Positions 20,269 to 33,040 of a stretch of DNA of 64,000 nucleotides are shown here, one piece after another. A model generated the notes under the pieces. It saw nothing but the letters and a program-made list of their open reading frames with translations. It did not search any database and had not been told where the DNA came from. Within the stretch, counting starts at the first letter, position 1. Each line of letters opens with the position of its first letter. A program made the position numbers and the translations under genes. This DNA is from Acorus gramineus (Eukaryota > Streptophyta > Magnoliopsida > Acorales > Acoraceae), in assembly GCA_030737835.1 (NCBI GenBank), contig CM060851.1, positions 10,902,154 through 10,966,153 of the forward strand, in the 5' to 3' direction.

Positions 20269-22960
20269 TGTCACGCCCCAGGGCGGCCGTCCCGGGGACG
20301 CGGCAAGTGTATATATAATATCAGAATCTACACAGGAGATCAATAATATATCATACACAACAACTAGAATGACACACATGCAACAAAGGGGCTGACATGA
20401 TATATACACCAAATGCGGAAGCAAAAGACTGAATCTGTAAATAAACATTCTACAGACTCGATACTCAATCATATGTCCTGTGCCAACCCACTACACCCTC
20501 ACCCTCACCCTTCAATGGGTGACATAGGATTTTGGGACTGACTAGGCTGTTGGTCACCCTTGGTCCACCGATAGTCTCTCCTCCACTCCGTAGGCCGCCT
20601 GGTCTACTCCCACATTCAGCACAGTCCGAACCAAATCAGGAGGTGCCTACTGATGGGAGCCCTCTGTCAGGAAGGCCTGTCTAACGCTGGGGTAGTCTCT
20701 ACCGGATCCAACGAAGGGGACAGAACAGCCTATCCATACGCATATGATCCACTCGGATCCGCCGACTACACGCCTCAACAACTCTAATGTCATGAACTCT
20801 TCAGAGTTCCTCCAGGGCGCATAACCAGGATGCGGGGAACATGTACAATAAAAGCAAGGTTGGAACATCATTGGGGGAAAGAACTCGGGAGGGCGGCGTG
20901 AGTTCCCGATATAGGATACCCCGACAACCAAACAAGGAACACGGAGTACCCTAACCCGGGTCTCACCGCTGTCCTCGCAAGGCCCCTCCCCTATAATATT
21001 CACTAAATATGCTAATAATCATACCAGTTATATAACATTACTTATAATATTAATGGGACTAGAAACCTTGGGAGGGCAGCATGAGGTCCCGATACAGGAC
21101 ATCCCGACAACCAAACAAGGAACACGGAGTACCCTAACACGGGTCTCAATGTTGACCTCGCAAGGCTCCTCCCTATAATATTATCTAAGGCATGCGATTT
21201 AACATACACTAGCATTTAATTTAATAAATAAACTAGTAGGACGCATGCATAGGCCGAGGTTTCCTAGCATGAAACAGGAGGCATGGTGCATGGGTCTTAC
21301 ACCTATCCTATGGGTGCAAGTCCCTAACATACAAAGACTAGGGTAGCATGCATTCTACATTTAAATCATGCAAGCATGGATTACATATTACTTCCGGTTA
21401 ATATACATCCATGGTGCCCCAGGAGAGGTCGGTGTACGCCCAAGTGCATATAACACCTCTCTACTGGGTTGGATTGTCCCACTCACCGGTATCTGGGTCG
21501 TCGCGTGACCGTCCGTCTAGATCTGCAAGACAGACATTCAATATGGTGAGAACAATACATAAATACTTCAAAATACTCACAAAATACACCAAAAGAACCC
21601 AACACTCGGGTATACGTACATACGGCCCGTACGCACGTTAGCCCGAGCACTCCGACTAACTCACGCACTCCCGGCAACCACTCGCACGGCCACCCGCCCT
21701 CGGATGCGCCGCCGCGCCTCAGCCCGCGCGCCCCGACGCACTGCCGCACGCACGCGCACGCTCGCGCGCGCCCGCGCGCACCGCGCGTCCAGCCCAGCGC
21801 GCCCCCACGCGCACTGCACGCACGCCCCAGCACGCGCGCGCACTGGTCCCCAGCACCGCGCGCACTGGTCCCCAGCACCACGCCAAGGCGCATGCCCAGG
21901 CGCCCTGCCCAGCACCCAGGCACAGTGCCCAGGCGCCCTGCCCGCGCGCACTCCCGCGCACACCCCCGCTTGCGCCAGCACCCGCGCGCACCCTCGCGAC
22001 CACTCCGCGCGCACCCGCACACCCGCGCGCACGCACCCGCGCGCGACTGCGCGCCCGACTGCGCCCGCCAGCGCCCAGCGCCCAGCACCCGCGCCCAGCG
22101 CCACCCGCGCGCACGCTCGCGCACGCCAGCGCGCACGCCCGCGCGCCCCTGCCAGCTGCTGTGCCTTTGCTGCCTGTGCTGCTGCCTGCTGCCCGGGGCT
22201 GCTAGCCTGCCAGCCCGAGCTCCCCTACCACCCACCTCCGGCCACCCCAAGGCCTCCGACCACCACCCCACAGCCCTCCGACGGCCACCCACCGCCGCCG
22301 ACCACCACCCAACCTCATTTCCACCCTCCTAGCATACATCTATGCAAGAAAAAGAGGGAAAAAGAGGCTTACCAAGGGAGGAAGGGAAGTCCGGTTGTTC
22401 TCCGCGCACCGAAACCTCTCCCAAAGGGCTTCCAACGCCCGGATCTACTCCCACCTCCGAAATGAGCCAAAACAGAGGAGAAGAGAGGGGGGACGGAGGG
22501 GCAAATCTCGCCGGAATCCGGATTTGAAAGCACCGGAGTGTAGATCGGGACCCGATCTACACTTCCTATGCTTTAGGTTTTTGGGTTTGAGGGGTCTAAG
22601 GGCCTCAAAAGCAAGAAAAACGGAGGAGAGGAGAGAGAGGGCTCAAGGTAGGAGATGATGAATAGTACCTCGGAAATTTTAGATCCCACTTATATAGTGA
22701 GCGACTTAAAAACCCAGATACGCCCCGGAACTGCGAAATTTTGGAAACGTTGCCGGAATTCGACGAAATTTTCGTGAGAGGCCTAAAATGGCACCAGGAC
22801 ACCAAATATGCAGTTAGATTTTCAATCGGAGTCCTCTAACTCAGGACGATAGCTAACAGTCCAAAAATTAGCGGTTCCGATCGAAAACCGAAAAAAAACG
22901 AAAAACCGCCAGAACGCTCCAACGGTTACCAGCAGGTTAAAAAGTGACACATATATAACA
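20269..22960 (-). repeat. 3' LTR of element B
   Basis: Reads on the minus strand from 22960 to 20269 with the same ends and modules as the 5' LTR, and is shorter by 468 bp. It contains the CpG-dense core (21660-22200), micro-exon-like block (21487-21522) and two TR1 copies. Sequence is otherwise almost identical to the 5' LTR. Confidence 0.95.
21487..21522 (-). other. Micro-exon-like block in the 3' LTR of B
   Basis: A 36-base block on the minus strand lies between TGTCTTGCAG and GTGAGTGG, the counterpart of 27409-27444. Confidence 0.5.
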
Positions 22961-22985
22961 TTCTTCCCCCCTTAGGAAATTTTGT
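22961..22985 (-). other. Polypurine tract of element B
   Basis: The minus strand reads CCTAAGGGGGGAAGAA immediately before the 3' LTR start at 22960, after an AT-rich GAGGACAAAATTT stretch. This is the plus-strand primer expected there. Confidence 0.88.
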
Positions 22986-23525
22986 CCTCAAAATATGCAA
23001 AAACATCTAGGAGGGGAAAAGATGCGTCACACCTGGCATCCTTGAGCTCTCAAGTGTCCTCGACACCGGAATGGTGCTGCCATCGCACCTCGACCAACTG
23101 GACGGTCTTGGTGCAGAGCCTCCTCACGCGGCGGTCCATGATCTCAATCGACTGCTCCACGAATGACTGTCCGGCTCAGAGACGAGCGGCTCGAACGGGA
23201 TGACGTGAGCAGGATCGTGGACACACCCTTACCCAACTGCGAACCCACCCCTCCAAGACGGAGAGGTAAGAATTGGCGCTGAGGTGAGCCTCCGATTAAA
23301 CTCCAGGAAGCTCTCCTCGCAAGACGGGGACCACTCGAACCGGACATCCTTCCGAGTAAGGCGGTTAAGAGGAACAGCTATATTCGAGAGTCCCTCGTCA
23401 AGCTTCCTACAATAACCCGCCAAACTCGGGAAGCTCCGAATCCTTGTAGGGTTCGACGGTCGACGCCAATTTGACGCGACGAGCGTCTTGCCCGGGTCCA
23501 CAGATATGCCTTCACCAGAAATCAC
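22976..23525 (-). pseudogene. Element B pol remnants: RT/RNase H linker and chromodomain-like end
   Basis: Two minus-strand pieces. At 23525-23225 'SFPSLAGYCRKLDEGLSNIA' and 'PLNRLTRKDVRFEWSPSCEE' match the end of Ty3/Gypsy RT leading to RNase H. At about 23150-22985 'VQLVEVRWQHHSGVEDT' resembles the chromodomain at the integrase C-terminus of chromoviruses. Most of pol is not present. Fossil, heavily broken. Confidence 0.75.
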
Positions 23526-23589
23526 TCAGCCCAAAAGGCCTTAACTCCCACCAAAACTCGCACTTGATCTTACATCCATTTGATGCTTC

Positions 23590-24245
23590 CATGGTATCCC
23601 TTGCCTGGGAAAAGAAACCTCGGGAGGGCACCATGAAATCCCGATATAGGATACCCCGACAACCAAACAAGGAACACGAAGTACCCTAGCCCGGGTTTCA
23701 ATGCTGACCTCACAAGGCCCCTTAATCCAGAAAGGAACACTAGAAGAAGACATCATTTTAAAGAACACTACTAACCCCATCGGATCATCTACCTCTAGAT
23801 GATCACCCAACGATGTCCTTCAACATCTAATACAAGACCGAACCCAACATCATCGGGAATGGTCAAATCAACAATTTGGTCACGAGCGACCCGTCTTCGC
23901 CTCATCCACACCCTCACTCCCGAAGGGAGACATTTTGGGACTTTGGGAGAGACTTAGACTGCTCTCTACCCCTGGTCCACCGGTAGCCTCTCCCCGCTCC
24001 GTAGCTCGCCTGGTCCTCTGACCGGGAGCCTGTCTAACGCCGGGGCTGTACTACGCGGATCCAACGAAGGGGAGAGCGATTCCACGCTCGCGGCACCATT
24101 CAATAATCTCTTCCCGGGTAGCCTCTACCTGGCACAGTCCCAGATTCAGTACCCCTCCGACTGCATCGGTGGTACCTACTAATGGGAACTCTCTGTCAGG
24201 GCGGCCATAACCCGGCTTCCTCAACCCGAACAACCATTCTTGACA
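23590..24245 (-). repeat. D-type LTR fragment inside element B
   Basis: Read on the minus strand, this stretch matches LTR modules, not gag-pol. 'AGGTACCACCGATGCA', 'CCAGGTAGAGGCTACCCGGG' and 'CTCCCCTTCGTTGGATCC' agree with solo LTR D at about 56030-56155, and a TR1-like piece lies at 23605-23730. So an LTR piece from a related element sits between gag and the pol remnants of B, in the same orientation. Confidence 0.8.
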
Positions 24246-24302
24246 CTCGCTCACCAAATACCATACACACTTGCATAACAGCAACCAAACACACACCCAC
24301 AA

Positions 24303-25640
24303 TTATATCCTATTACTGGAGAGTTGAGAACACAAGATAATACCTCGAACCATGATACCTGAAAGCTGCGCCTCCTCGGCCGTAAGCGCTGCAACTCTGC
24401 CCTGGACCAACCGCGGCTGGTGCGGAAGCTGCTGCTGTAAGAACTGCGGCTGCTGAGGTGGCACTCGGGGTCGGTCAGCATCTGGGCAATTGTATCTGAT
24501 ATGCCCGATGCGCTGACAATGGAAGCAGCGCCGCTTCTCCGGCTGCCAGGACTGGATGGGCACTGCTGCAATGGGTGCTGGATCCCACACTGGCACCGCA
24601 TCTGCTGGAGGAGAGGCAGCCGCTGACTGATCGAAGCGGGGCCTCTTCTTCTTGCGCTGCCCCTGGTCCCGACTCCCGGAAGGACTCTGATCTGCCGATG
24701 GGATCGAAGCCTTCACGGGGATCCCGAGGTCTCGCTCAACTGTCTTCGCTCGAGACACTAAGTCGGAGAACCTCGAGAATGCATGGGCGGTGACGTGCAC
24801 CCGGATGGCGCTGCTGAGACCCAACTCGAAACGACGACACCGCGTCCCCTCATCCATCACCAAGGCTGGAGCAAACCTGGAAAGGCTCGTGAAGCGCGTG
24901 GAGTAGTCAGCAACGGACATAGTGCCCTGCGTCAACTGCTCGAACTCTCGCTCCACTATCTGTCGCGTCGAGAAGGGGAAATACTCCTCCAAGAAATATC
25001 CCCTGAATCCTGCCCATGAAAGCTCCTCCACTCCCTCTGGGATGTCCACCACTCGGGTAGCCCACCAGTCGGCGGCGTCACCCTTCAGCATAAAGGTGGC
25101 TAGGGGGACTCGCTGACGATCAGTGCAAAGCATGGCCGCGAAGATCGTATCCACCTCCCTCAACCAACGCTCTGGCGCAAGAGGATCTGCCGACTGACCA
25201 TGGAACTCGGGAGGGTGGAGCTTCAAAAGGCGTTGAGGCCGCTCTGCTGCACTCGCGCCGCCGCCTCTAGCTCCTCCTCCCTTTCCAGGGGATCCTCAAC
25301 TCCTACTGCCGGAATCGCCACGGGAACTGGGGGTACATCGGGTACCGCAGGCGGATCTGCCGCCAAGGGGACCTGCGGAACTGCCTCGCGAGTCGCCCTC
25401 AGCTCCTGAATCTCTCTAGCCTGCTCTGCCAATGCTCTGGTCTGGGCCTCCAGCGCCCTCGTCTGTGTCTCCACCAAATCAGCCAACCGAGCGAAAGCAC
25501 GCTCCCAAGCAGGAGGCTCCTGCGTCAAGGGCTCTCCGGTAGCATCCTCGTCTCTGGTAGGTCCGGAAACCTCCAAAGACCGAGGGACCTCGTCCGCGCC
25601 GTCCTCTGCGAGGAGGCATATCAGCACCCTAAGAAAACCA
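24303..25640 (-). pseudogene. Element B gag
   Basis: A chromovirus-style gag begins near an ATG at about 25619 with an Arg-rich start ('PPRRGRRGRG'). A coiled region follows ('RALEAQTRALAEQAREIQEL', about 25460-25400), then an uninterrupted frame of 307 codons (25226-24303). This holds the Retrotrans_gag core 'FHGQSADPLAPERWLREVD', 'DAADWWATRV', 'FRGYFLEEYFP', 'MSVADYSTRFTSLSRFAP', a basic linker 'QRKKKRPRFD', and a CCHC knuckle 'CFHCQRIGHIRYNC' (about 24528). Gag forms the particle that packages the RNA. Part of an LTR-element fossil; the core frame looks whole. Confidence 0.88.
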
Positions 25641-25721
25641 GACACTAGGATCAGAATACTCATATAGAAATCCTAGGACTCATCTCTACGAAAAGAAGAC
25701 CATTGGCTCTGACAGGACCAG

Positions 25722-25733
25722 GCTCTGATACCA
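25722..25733 (-). other. Primer binding site of element B
   Basis: The minus strand reads TGGTATCAGAGC five bases after the 5' LTR end at 25739, complementary to the 3' end of initiator-Met tRNA. It fixes the orientation of the element and the LTR boundary. Confidence 0.92.
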
Positions 25734-25738
25734 ACTTT

Positions 25739-28700
25739 TGTCACGCCCCAGGGCGGCCGTCCCCGGGACGCGGCAAGTGTATATATAATATCAGAACTAC
25801 ACAGGAGGTCAACAATATATATCATACACAATAAACAGAATGACACACATGCAACAAAGGGGCTGACATGATATATACACCAAATGCGGAAGCAAAAGAC
25901 TGAATCTGTAAATAAACATTCTACAGACTCGATACTCAATCACATGTCCTGTGAGAGCCAATATACACGAATACAACTGAACATATACAAACACGTGCCA
26001 AGCACGGAAATCAAATACATACAGTCAAGAAGGGATGCTGATAGCCTCTGGCACTCGCGGAACGTAGCGCTGCTCCGCTACTGAAGAAATCCCTCGGAAG
26101 GCTCCAACTGCTGCTCCGGCTCCAGCTCGACTCAGTGGCAACTGGGGAAAAACATATGCGAGGGGTGAGCCACACGCTCAGTGAACAGCACAACCCATGC
26201 ATCACAGACAATATTGACCACAACTCCATCTTCATAATTCACAATCTCTTATTAACAACCACAAAGTGGTAACAAATACTCAAACCAGTGGGTCGCTTAA
26301 TCGCCAACCCACCCACCCTCACCCTCACCCTCACCCTTCAATGGGTGACATAGGATTTTGGGACTGATAATCATCCAATCACAACTCCAGTGGGTCGCTC
26401 ATCGCCAACCCACTACACCCTCACCCTCACCCTTCAGTGGGTGACATAGGATTTTGGGACTGACTAGGCTGTTGGTCACCCTTGGTCCACCGATAGTCTC
26501 TCCTCCACTCCGTAGGCCGCCTGGTCTACTCCCACATTCAGCACAGTCCGAACCAAATCAGGAGGTGCCTACTGATGGGAGCCCTCTGTCAGGAAGGCCT
26601 GTCTAACGCTGGGGTAGTCTCTACCGGATCCAACGAAGGGGACAAAACAGCCTATCCATACGCATATGATCCACTCGGATCCGCCGACTACACGCCTCAA
26701 CAACTCTAATGTCATGAACTCTTCAGAGTTCCTCCAGGGCGCATAACCAAGATGCGGGGAAACATATACAATAAAAGCAAGGTTGTAATATCATTGGGGG
26801 AAAAACTCGGGAGGGCGGCGTGAGTTCCCGATATAGGATACCCCGACAACCAAACAAGGAACACGGAGTACCCTAACCCGGGTCTCACCGCTGTCCTCGC
26901 AAGGCCCCTCCCCTATAATATTCACTAAATATGCTAATAATCATACCAGTTATATAACATTACTTATAATATTAATGGGACTAGAAACCTTGGGAGGGCA
27001 GCATGAGGTCCCGATACAGGACATCCCGACAACCAAACAAGGAACACGGAGTACCCTAACATGGGTCTCAATGTTGACCTCGCAAGGCTCCTCCCTATAA
27101 TATTATCTAAGGCATGCGATTTAACATACACTATCATTTAATTTAATAAATAAACTAGTAGGACGCATGCATAGGCCGAGGTTTCCTAACATGAAACAGG
27201 AGGCATGGTGCATGGCTCTTACACCTATCCTATGGGTGCAAGTCCCTAACATGCAAAGACTAGGGTAGCATGCATTCTACATTTAAATCATGCAAGCATG
27301 GATTACATATTACTTCCGGTTAATATACATCCATGGTGCCCCAGGAGAGGTCGGTATATGCCCAAGTGCGTATAACGCCTCTCTACTGGGTTGGATTGTC
27401 CCACTCACCGGTATCTGGGTCGTCGCGCGACCGTTCGTCTAGATCTGCAAGACAGACATTCAATATGGTGAGAACAATACATAAATACTTCAAAATACTC
27501 ACAAAATACACCAAAAGAACCCAACACTCGGGCATACGTACATACGGCCCGTACGCACGTTAGCCCGAGCACTCCGACTAACTCACGCACTCCCGGCAAC
27601 CACCCGCACGGCCACCCGCCCTCAGATGCGCCGCCGCGCCTTAGCCCGCGCTCCCCGACGCACTGCCGCACGCACGCGCACGCTCGCGCGCGCCCGCGCG
27701 CACCGCGCGTCCAGCCCAGCGCGCCCCCGCGCGCACTGCACGCACGCCCTAGCACGCGCGCGCACTGGTCCCCAGCACCGCGCGCACTGGTCCCCAGCAC
27801 CACGCCCAGGCGCATGCCCAGCACCCAGGCACAGTGCCCAGGCGCCCTGCCCGCGCGCGCGCAAGCTCGCGCGCACGCCCGCGCGCACCCGCGCGCACTC
27901 CCGCACACACCCCCGCTCGCGCCAGCACCCGCGCGCACCCGCGTGACCACTCCGCGCGCACCCGCACACCCGCGCGCACGCACCCGCGCGCGACTGCGCG
28001 CCCGACTGAGCCTGCCAGCGCCCAGCACCCGCGCCCAGCGCCACCCGCGCGCACGCTTGCGCGCACGCCCGCGCGCACGCGCGCGCGCCTCTGCCAGCTG
28101 CTGCGCCTGTGCTGCCTGTGCTGCTGCCTGTTGCCCGGGACTGCCAGCCGACATGCCCGAGCTCCTCTACCACCCACCTCCGGCCACCCCAAGGCCTCCG
28201 ACCACCACCCCACAGCCCTCCGACGGCCACCCACCACCGCCGACCACCACCCAACCTCATTTCCACCCTCCTAGCATACATCTAAGCAAGAAAGAGAGGA
28301 AAAAGAGGCTTACCAAGGGGAGGAAAGGAAACCCGGTTGCTCTCCGCGCACCGAAACCTCTCCCAAAGGGTTTCCAACGCCCGGATCTACTCCCACCTCC
28401 GAAATGAGCCAAAACAGAGGAGAAGAGAGGGGGGACGGAGGGGCAAATCTCGCCGGAATCCGGATTTGAAAGCACCGGAGTGTAGATCCCGATCTACACT
28501 TCCTATGCTTTGGGTTTTTGGTTTTGAGGGGTCTAGGGGCCTCAAAAGCAAGAAAAACGGAGGGGAGGAGAGAGAGGGCTCAAGGTAGGAGATGATGAAT
28601 AGTAACTCGAAATTTTAGATCCCACCCTTATATAGTGTGCGACTTAAAAACCCAGATACGCCCGGAACTGCGAAATTTCGGAAACGTTGCCGGAATTCGA

Positions 28701-28898
28701 CGAAATTTTCGTGAGAGGCCTAAAATGGCACCAGGACACCAAATATGCAGTTAGATTTTCAATCGGAGTCCTCTAACTCAGGACGATAGCTAACAGTCCA
28801 AAAATTAGCGGTTCCGATCGAAAACCGAAAAAAAACCAAAAAACCGCCAGAACGGTCCAACGGTTACCAGCAGGTTAAAAAGTGACACATATATAACA
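25739..28898 (-). repeat. 5' LTR of element B
   Basis: Reads on the minus strand from TGTTATATATGTGTC (28898) to GGGGCGTGACA (25739). It carries the same modules as LTR A: TATA-like stretch (about 28630), palindrome (near 28490), CpG-dense core (27600-28140), micro-exon-like block (27409-27444), two TR1 copies, two TR2 units (about 26300-26450), and acceptor-like CCCCAG (near 26145). Confidence 0.95.
27409..27444 (-). other. Micro-exon-like block in the 5' LTR of B
   Basis: A 36-base block on the minus strand lies between TGTCTTGCAG and GTGAGTGG. It differs from the 3' LTR copy at two positions and matches LTR A and C in length and core sequence. Confidence 0.5.
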
Positions 28899-29790
28899 CC
28901 ATCAAGGCCAGAGCTGAGGCGTATACTAAGGCTTTGTTGACATGGAAGGAGGCCGATTCTTGGGTGAAAGCTTATATTGGTTATTCGGTTATTCCAAATA
29001 TCCGTAAATATTTGAAGCCGTTCATTACAGCCAAGGAATATTGGGACTTTCTGAAGAATTTCTATACGCAGACCGATGGTGCTCAGGAATTCTATCTACA
29101 TCAGGCCATTTCTACTTCTTATCAAGGGGAGCTTTCTATTCGTGATTTTTATTCTCTTTTGTCTGATTACTGGGATCAACTCGCACCTATGGATCCTCAG
29201 ATGGAGGGTATTTTTCTGACACGCTATCGTGAGTACCGTAATCGTCAACGATTGTACCAATTCTTGATGCGTCTTCGTCCTGAGTTCGAGGCTATTCGTG
29301 CATAGATTCTTCATCGTTCTCCCAAACCGTCTCTTGATACGGTTCTTTTTGAGTTAGTTGCTGAGGAGACGCGTCTTCGCACTGTTGTCACTCCGCCTAT
29401 CGTTGATCACAGTTCTGTCAATGTTGCACATCGTCAAGACAATCGCTACACTCGGGTCACTTGCTATTATTGCCATAAATTTGGACACGTGCAATCTGAA
29501 TGTCGTAAGCGTGCTCGTGATGGTGCTCCTCTTGTTTATGTACCTCGCACTTCAGCTCCTGGAGCACTTCCTCCAGCACCTCGTCCACTAGATCCTGCAA
29601 CATCACGTGCACTAGCGCCTCGGGCGCAAGCACCTCGGGCACCTTCTACAGTTCCTCCACGTCGCTCTCAGCCTCGACCTGCAGCTGCTGTTGCATCTGA
29701 TTTTCTACTGATCCGCCGGCATATTCTTCCTCTCAGATCACTGAGAGTCTTGCGCAGCTCCACCTTCAACAACAACAGCTTCAAGATATG
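28899..29790 (+). pseudogene. K2 gag remainder
   Basis: Right of B the gag continues with the duplicated CCATC and the UBN2/DUF4219-type Copia gag pattern: 'WKEADSWVKAYIGYSV', 'PFITAKEYWDFLKNFYTQT', 'LHQAISTSYQGELSIRDFYS', 'FLMRLRPEFEAIRA', and a zinc knuckle of type 'CYYCHKFGHVQSEC' near 29463. A Pro-rich linker leads to the protease. Fossil. Confidence 0.85.
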
Positions 29791-32700
29791 CTTCGCTCAG
29801 TGACTGGTAGTGATTCATCTGCTCCCTTTTCTGCTTCTACTGCGGCGACAGGTAACCTTACCTCCTCATGGATTCTTGACTCTGGGGCTTCCCATCATAT
29901 GACTTCTCAGGCATCCTTTATTAGTTGTCCTACTCGCGTGTTTCCCACTCCTGTTATTCGTACGGCAGATGGGACTCCTCTGTCTGTGTCGAGTTCTGGT
30001 TCTCTTGCTGATCCTTCTCATCGATTTCAACTTCCTGATGTTTTTCATGTTCCTGGTCTATCACTAAATTTGCTTTCTGTTGGTCAAATTGCGGATCATG
30101 ATTGTCTCATTACTTTTGATTCTTCTACTTGTTCTGTACAGGATCGTCGTACGGGGAAGCAGATTGGGACAGGCTCTAGACGCGGTGGGCTCTACTACAT
30201 GGATCATCTTCATATTCCTTCGTCTTCTGCAGCTTCTGCTCGCTTGATTTCTTCTTCTCCTTCCTCCTTTGATGTATGGCACCGCCGTCTTGGCCATCTC
30301 TCTCCTCCAAGACTTCGTTATCTAATAAGTACCGGTGTTTTAGGTTCCTTTTCAAAAACTGAGCTTCAACCATGTGTGGGCTGCAAGTTGGCAAAACACT
30401 TGGCTCTTCCATTTCCTACTAGTAAACACATTTCTGCTTCTCCTTTTGATCTAGTTCACTCTGATGTTTGGGGTCCCTCCCCTATTCCTTCTAAAGGGGG
30501 TAACCGTTATTATGTTATTTTTATTGATGATTTTCTCGCTTTACCTGGATATATTTGATGCATAGTCGTTCTGAGTTGTTACCCATCTATAAATCTTTTG
30601 CTACAATGGTTGAAACTCAGTTTTCCAAACGCATCAAGGTGTTTCGCTCTGATTGTGGGGGGAATATTGTTCTCGTGCTTTTCGTGATTTTTTATCCTCC
30701 CAAGGCACTCTACCACAGCTTTCCACTCCTTATGCTCATCAGCAGAACGGGGTTGCTGAGCGCAAACACCGTCATATCCTCGAAACGACCCGGTCCTTAC
30801 TCCTCTCTGCTTCTGTTCCTGTTCAGTTTTGGGGTGAGGCTGTTCTTACAAGTGTGTATCTCATCAATCGCACTCCTTCGTCTATCACTGCTGGCATCTC
30901 CCCCTTTCAGCGTCTTTATCATAGTCCTCCTGATTATTCTCGTCTTCGTGTTTTTGGATGCACGTGTTTTGTCCTACTTCCTCCTCTTGAGCGTACCAAA
31001 TTGTCTCCTCGTTCCACTATGTGTGTTTTTCTTGGGTATAGTAATGAGATCAAAGGATATCGATGCTATGATCCTGTTGCTCGTCGTCTTCGGACATCTT
31101 GTCATGTCACATTCTTTGAGAGTCATCCATACTACGCTCTTCGCTCGCCTCCTGTTCCTCTTCCCCCATCCACGGTTGAGGAAGTCACATTTTTGGACTT
31201 TTCCATTCCTGATTTCTCATCTTCATCTTTTGCTCCTCAGTCATCTACTCCGTCTGTACCTGACCACTCTTCCTCGTCAGTCCCATCTTCACCCTTGCCG
31301 TCTTCGTCAACTTCTGGATGATTCACGTGGGACGGTTCTGTCTACTCCTACACCTGTTCCTGATGCTGCTTCGCCAGAAGACGATTCTGCTTCCGCACCA
31401 GTTGCTCCTCGTCGCAATCCGCCTCGCGCTCGTCGACCTCCTCAACGACTCAGCTTGGTTGCCTCTGATTCTTTTTCTCCTAGTTTTCAGTGTTTTCTTT
31501 CAGCTGTTTCCACTCATTGGGAGCCCCAATCATATCGTGAGGCTGTCGGCATTCCAGAATGGGAAGGTGCTATGGCAGAGGAGCTTAGTGCATTACAACG
31601 CACTCATACGTGGAAAATTGTACCACTTCCTCCAGGGAAGACTCCTATCAGCTGTAAGTGGGTTTATAAGATCAAGACCAACTCTGATGGTTCGATTGAG
31701 CGTCACAAGGCTCGGTTGGTTGCCCGTGGTTTCACTCAGCAGCATGGTATTGATTATGATGAGACATTTGCTCCTGTAGCAAAGATGACAACTGTTCGTA
31801 CTTTGATTTCTGTTGCTTCTGTTCGTCAATGGCCCATTTATCAGCTTGATGTCAAGAACGCTTTTCTTCATGGTGATTTATCAGAGGAGGTTTACATGAC
31901 TCCTCCTCCGGGTCTTCCTCATTCATCTGGTCATGTATGCCATCTTCACCGCGCTCTCTATGGTCTCAAGCAGGCTCCTCGTGCTTGGTTCGCTCGATTC
32001 ACTGATGCTATCTGTGCTGCTGGGTTTGTTTCGAGTTCCTCTGATCCAGCTTTATTTGTTCACACCTCTGGTCCTCATCGTACTATCCTGCTGCTTTATG
32101 TTGATGACATGATCATCACCGGCGATGATTCGTCTCATATACAGTCGGTCAAGCAACATCTTCAGCGTCAATTTGAGATGAAAGATCTTGGCAAACTTCG
32201 CTATTTTCTAGGCTTGGAAGTTGCTTCTGCTCCGCGTGGTTATCTTCTCTCCCAACGCAAGTATACTGCTGACTTGATCGACCGTGCCTGTCTAACTGAT
32301 GATCGCATTTCTCCCACTCCTATTGAGCTTCATGCTAAGCTCCGGCCTGACGATGGAGAACCACTCTCTGATGTTACTCGTTATAGACAGCTTGTTGGAA
32401 GCCTCGTCTATCTCACTGTCACTCGTCCTGACATTGCCTATGCTGTGCATATTGTCAGTCAGTTTGTCGCTGCCCCTCGTACTGTTCATTATGCAGCAGT
32501 TCTTCGGATTATACGCTATCTACGTGGCACTATATCTCGTGCTCTGCTGTTACCGTCTTCTTCTACTCTTGAACTTCGCGCTTATACTGATGCTGATTGG
32601 GCAGGAGATGTCACAGATCGAAAATCCACAACTGGTATATGTGTCTTTCTTGGGGACTCTCTTATATCTTGGAAGGCCAAGAAACAAGACATTGTTTCTC

Positions 32701-33015
32701 GTTCGAGTGCTGAGGCCGAATATCGTGCTATGGCATCTGCTACTGCTGAGGTTGTTTGGCTTCGACGCCTCCTCTCTGACATGGGCGTCATTCTATCTGC
32801 GTCTACTCCCTATATTGTGACAACAAGAGCGCCATTCAGATTGCTAGCAATCCAGTATTTCATGAACGTACGAAGCACATCGAGATCGATTGTCACTTCG
32901 TCCGTCATCATTTTATTGCGGGCACTATATCACTCCCATATATTTCCTTTTCTCTTCAGTTATCAGACTTTTTCACAAAGTCTCATACACTTCAGCGGTA
33001 TGGTTTCTTGTTGAG
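29791..33015 (+). pseudogene. K2 pol: protease, integrase, RT, RNase H
   Basis: Blocks in order: protease 'WILDSGASHHMTSQASF' (29868), pre-integrase 'VWHRRLGHLSPPRLRYL' (30275), integrase 'HSDVWGPSP' (30459) and 'YAHQQNGVAERKHRHIL' (30732), integrase tail 'FGCTCFVLLPP' (30952), RT 'CKWVYKIKTNSDG' (31652), 'QLDVKNAFLHGDL' (31840), 'LYGLKQAPRAW' and 'LLYVDDMIITGDD' (32092, the catalytic YVDD), RNase H 'YTDADWAGDVTDRKSTTGIC' (32583) and 'SRSSAEAEYRAMA' (32698). The protein would cut the polyprotein, copy the RNA and integrate the DNA. It is spread over more than one frame and is broken, with a few lesions; the RT to RNase H part looks well kept. Confidence 0.9.
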
Positions 33016-33040
33016 CAAACTCTCGGTGTATGATCCACCA

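Larger units (their letters stand above)
20269..28898 (-). mobile_element. Gypsy element B, two long LTRs and gag
   Basis: An 8630 bp minus-strand element with 5' LTR 25739-28898 (3160 bp), 3' LTR 20269-22960 (2692 bp), initiator-Met primer site, gag, small pol remnants, purine tract, and a perfect 5 bp duplication CCATC (20264-20268 and 28899-28903) in the gag of K2. Chromodomain-like remains and the LTR/primer style suggest a chromovirus of Tekay/Del type (inference). Over about 150 bases compared by eye (21001-21150 against 26926-27075) the LTRs differ once, at a CpG, so insertion is recent. The gag frame looks whole; the rest of the coding part is heavily broken. Copies A, C and D are solo LTRs of the same wider family. 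Confidence 0.95.
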
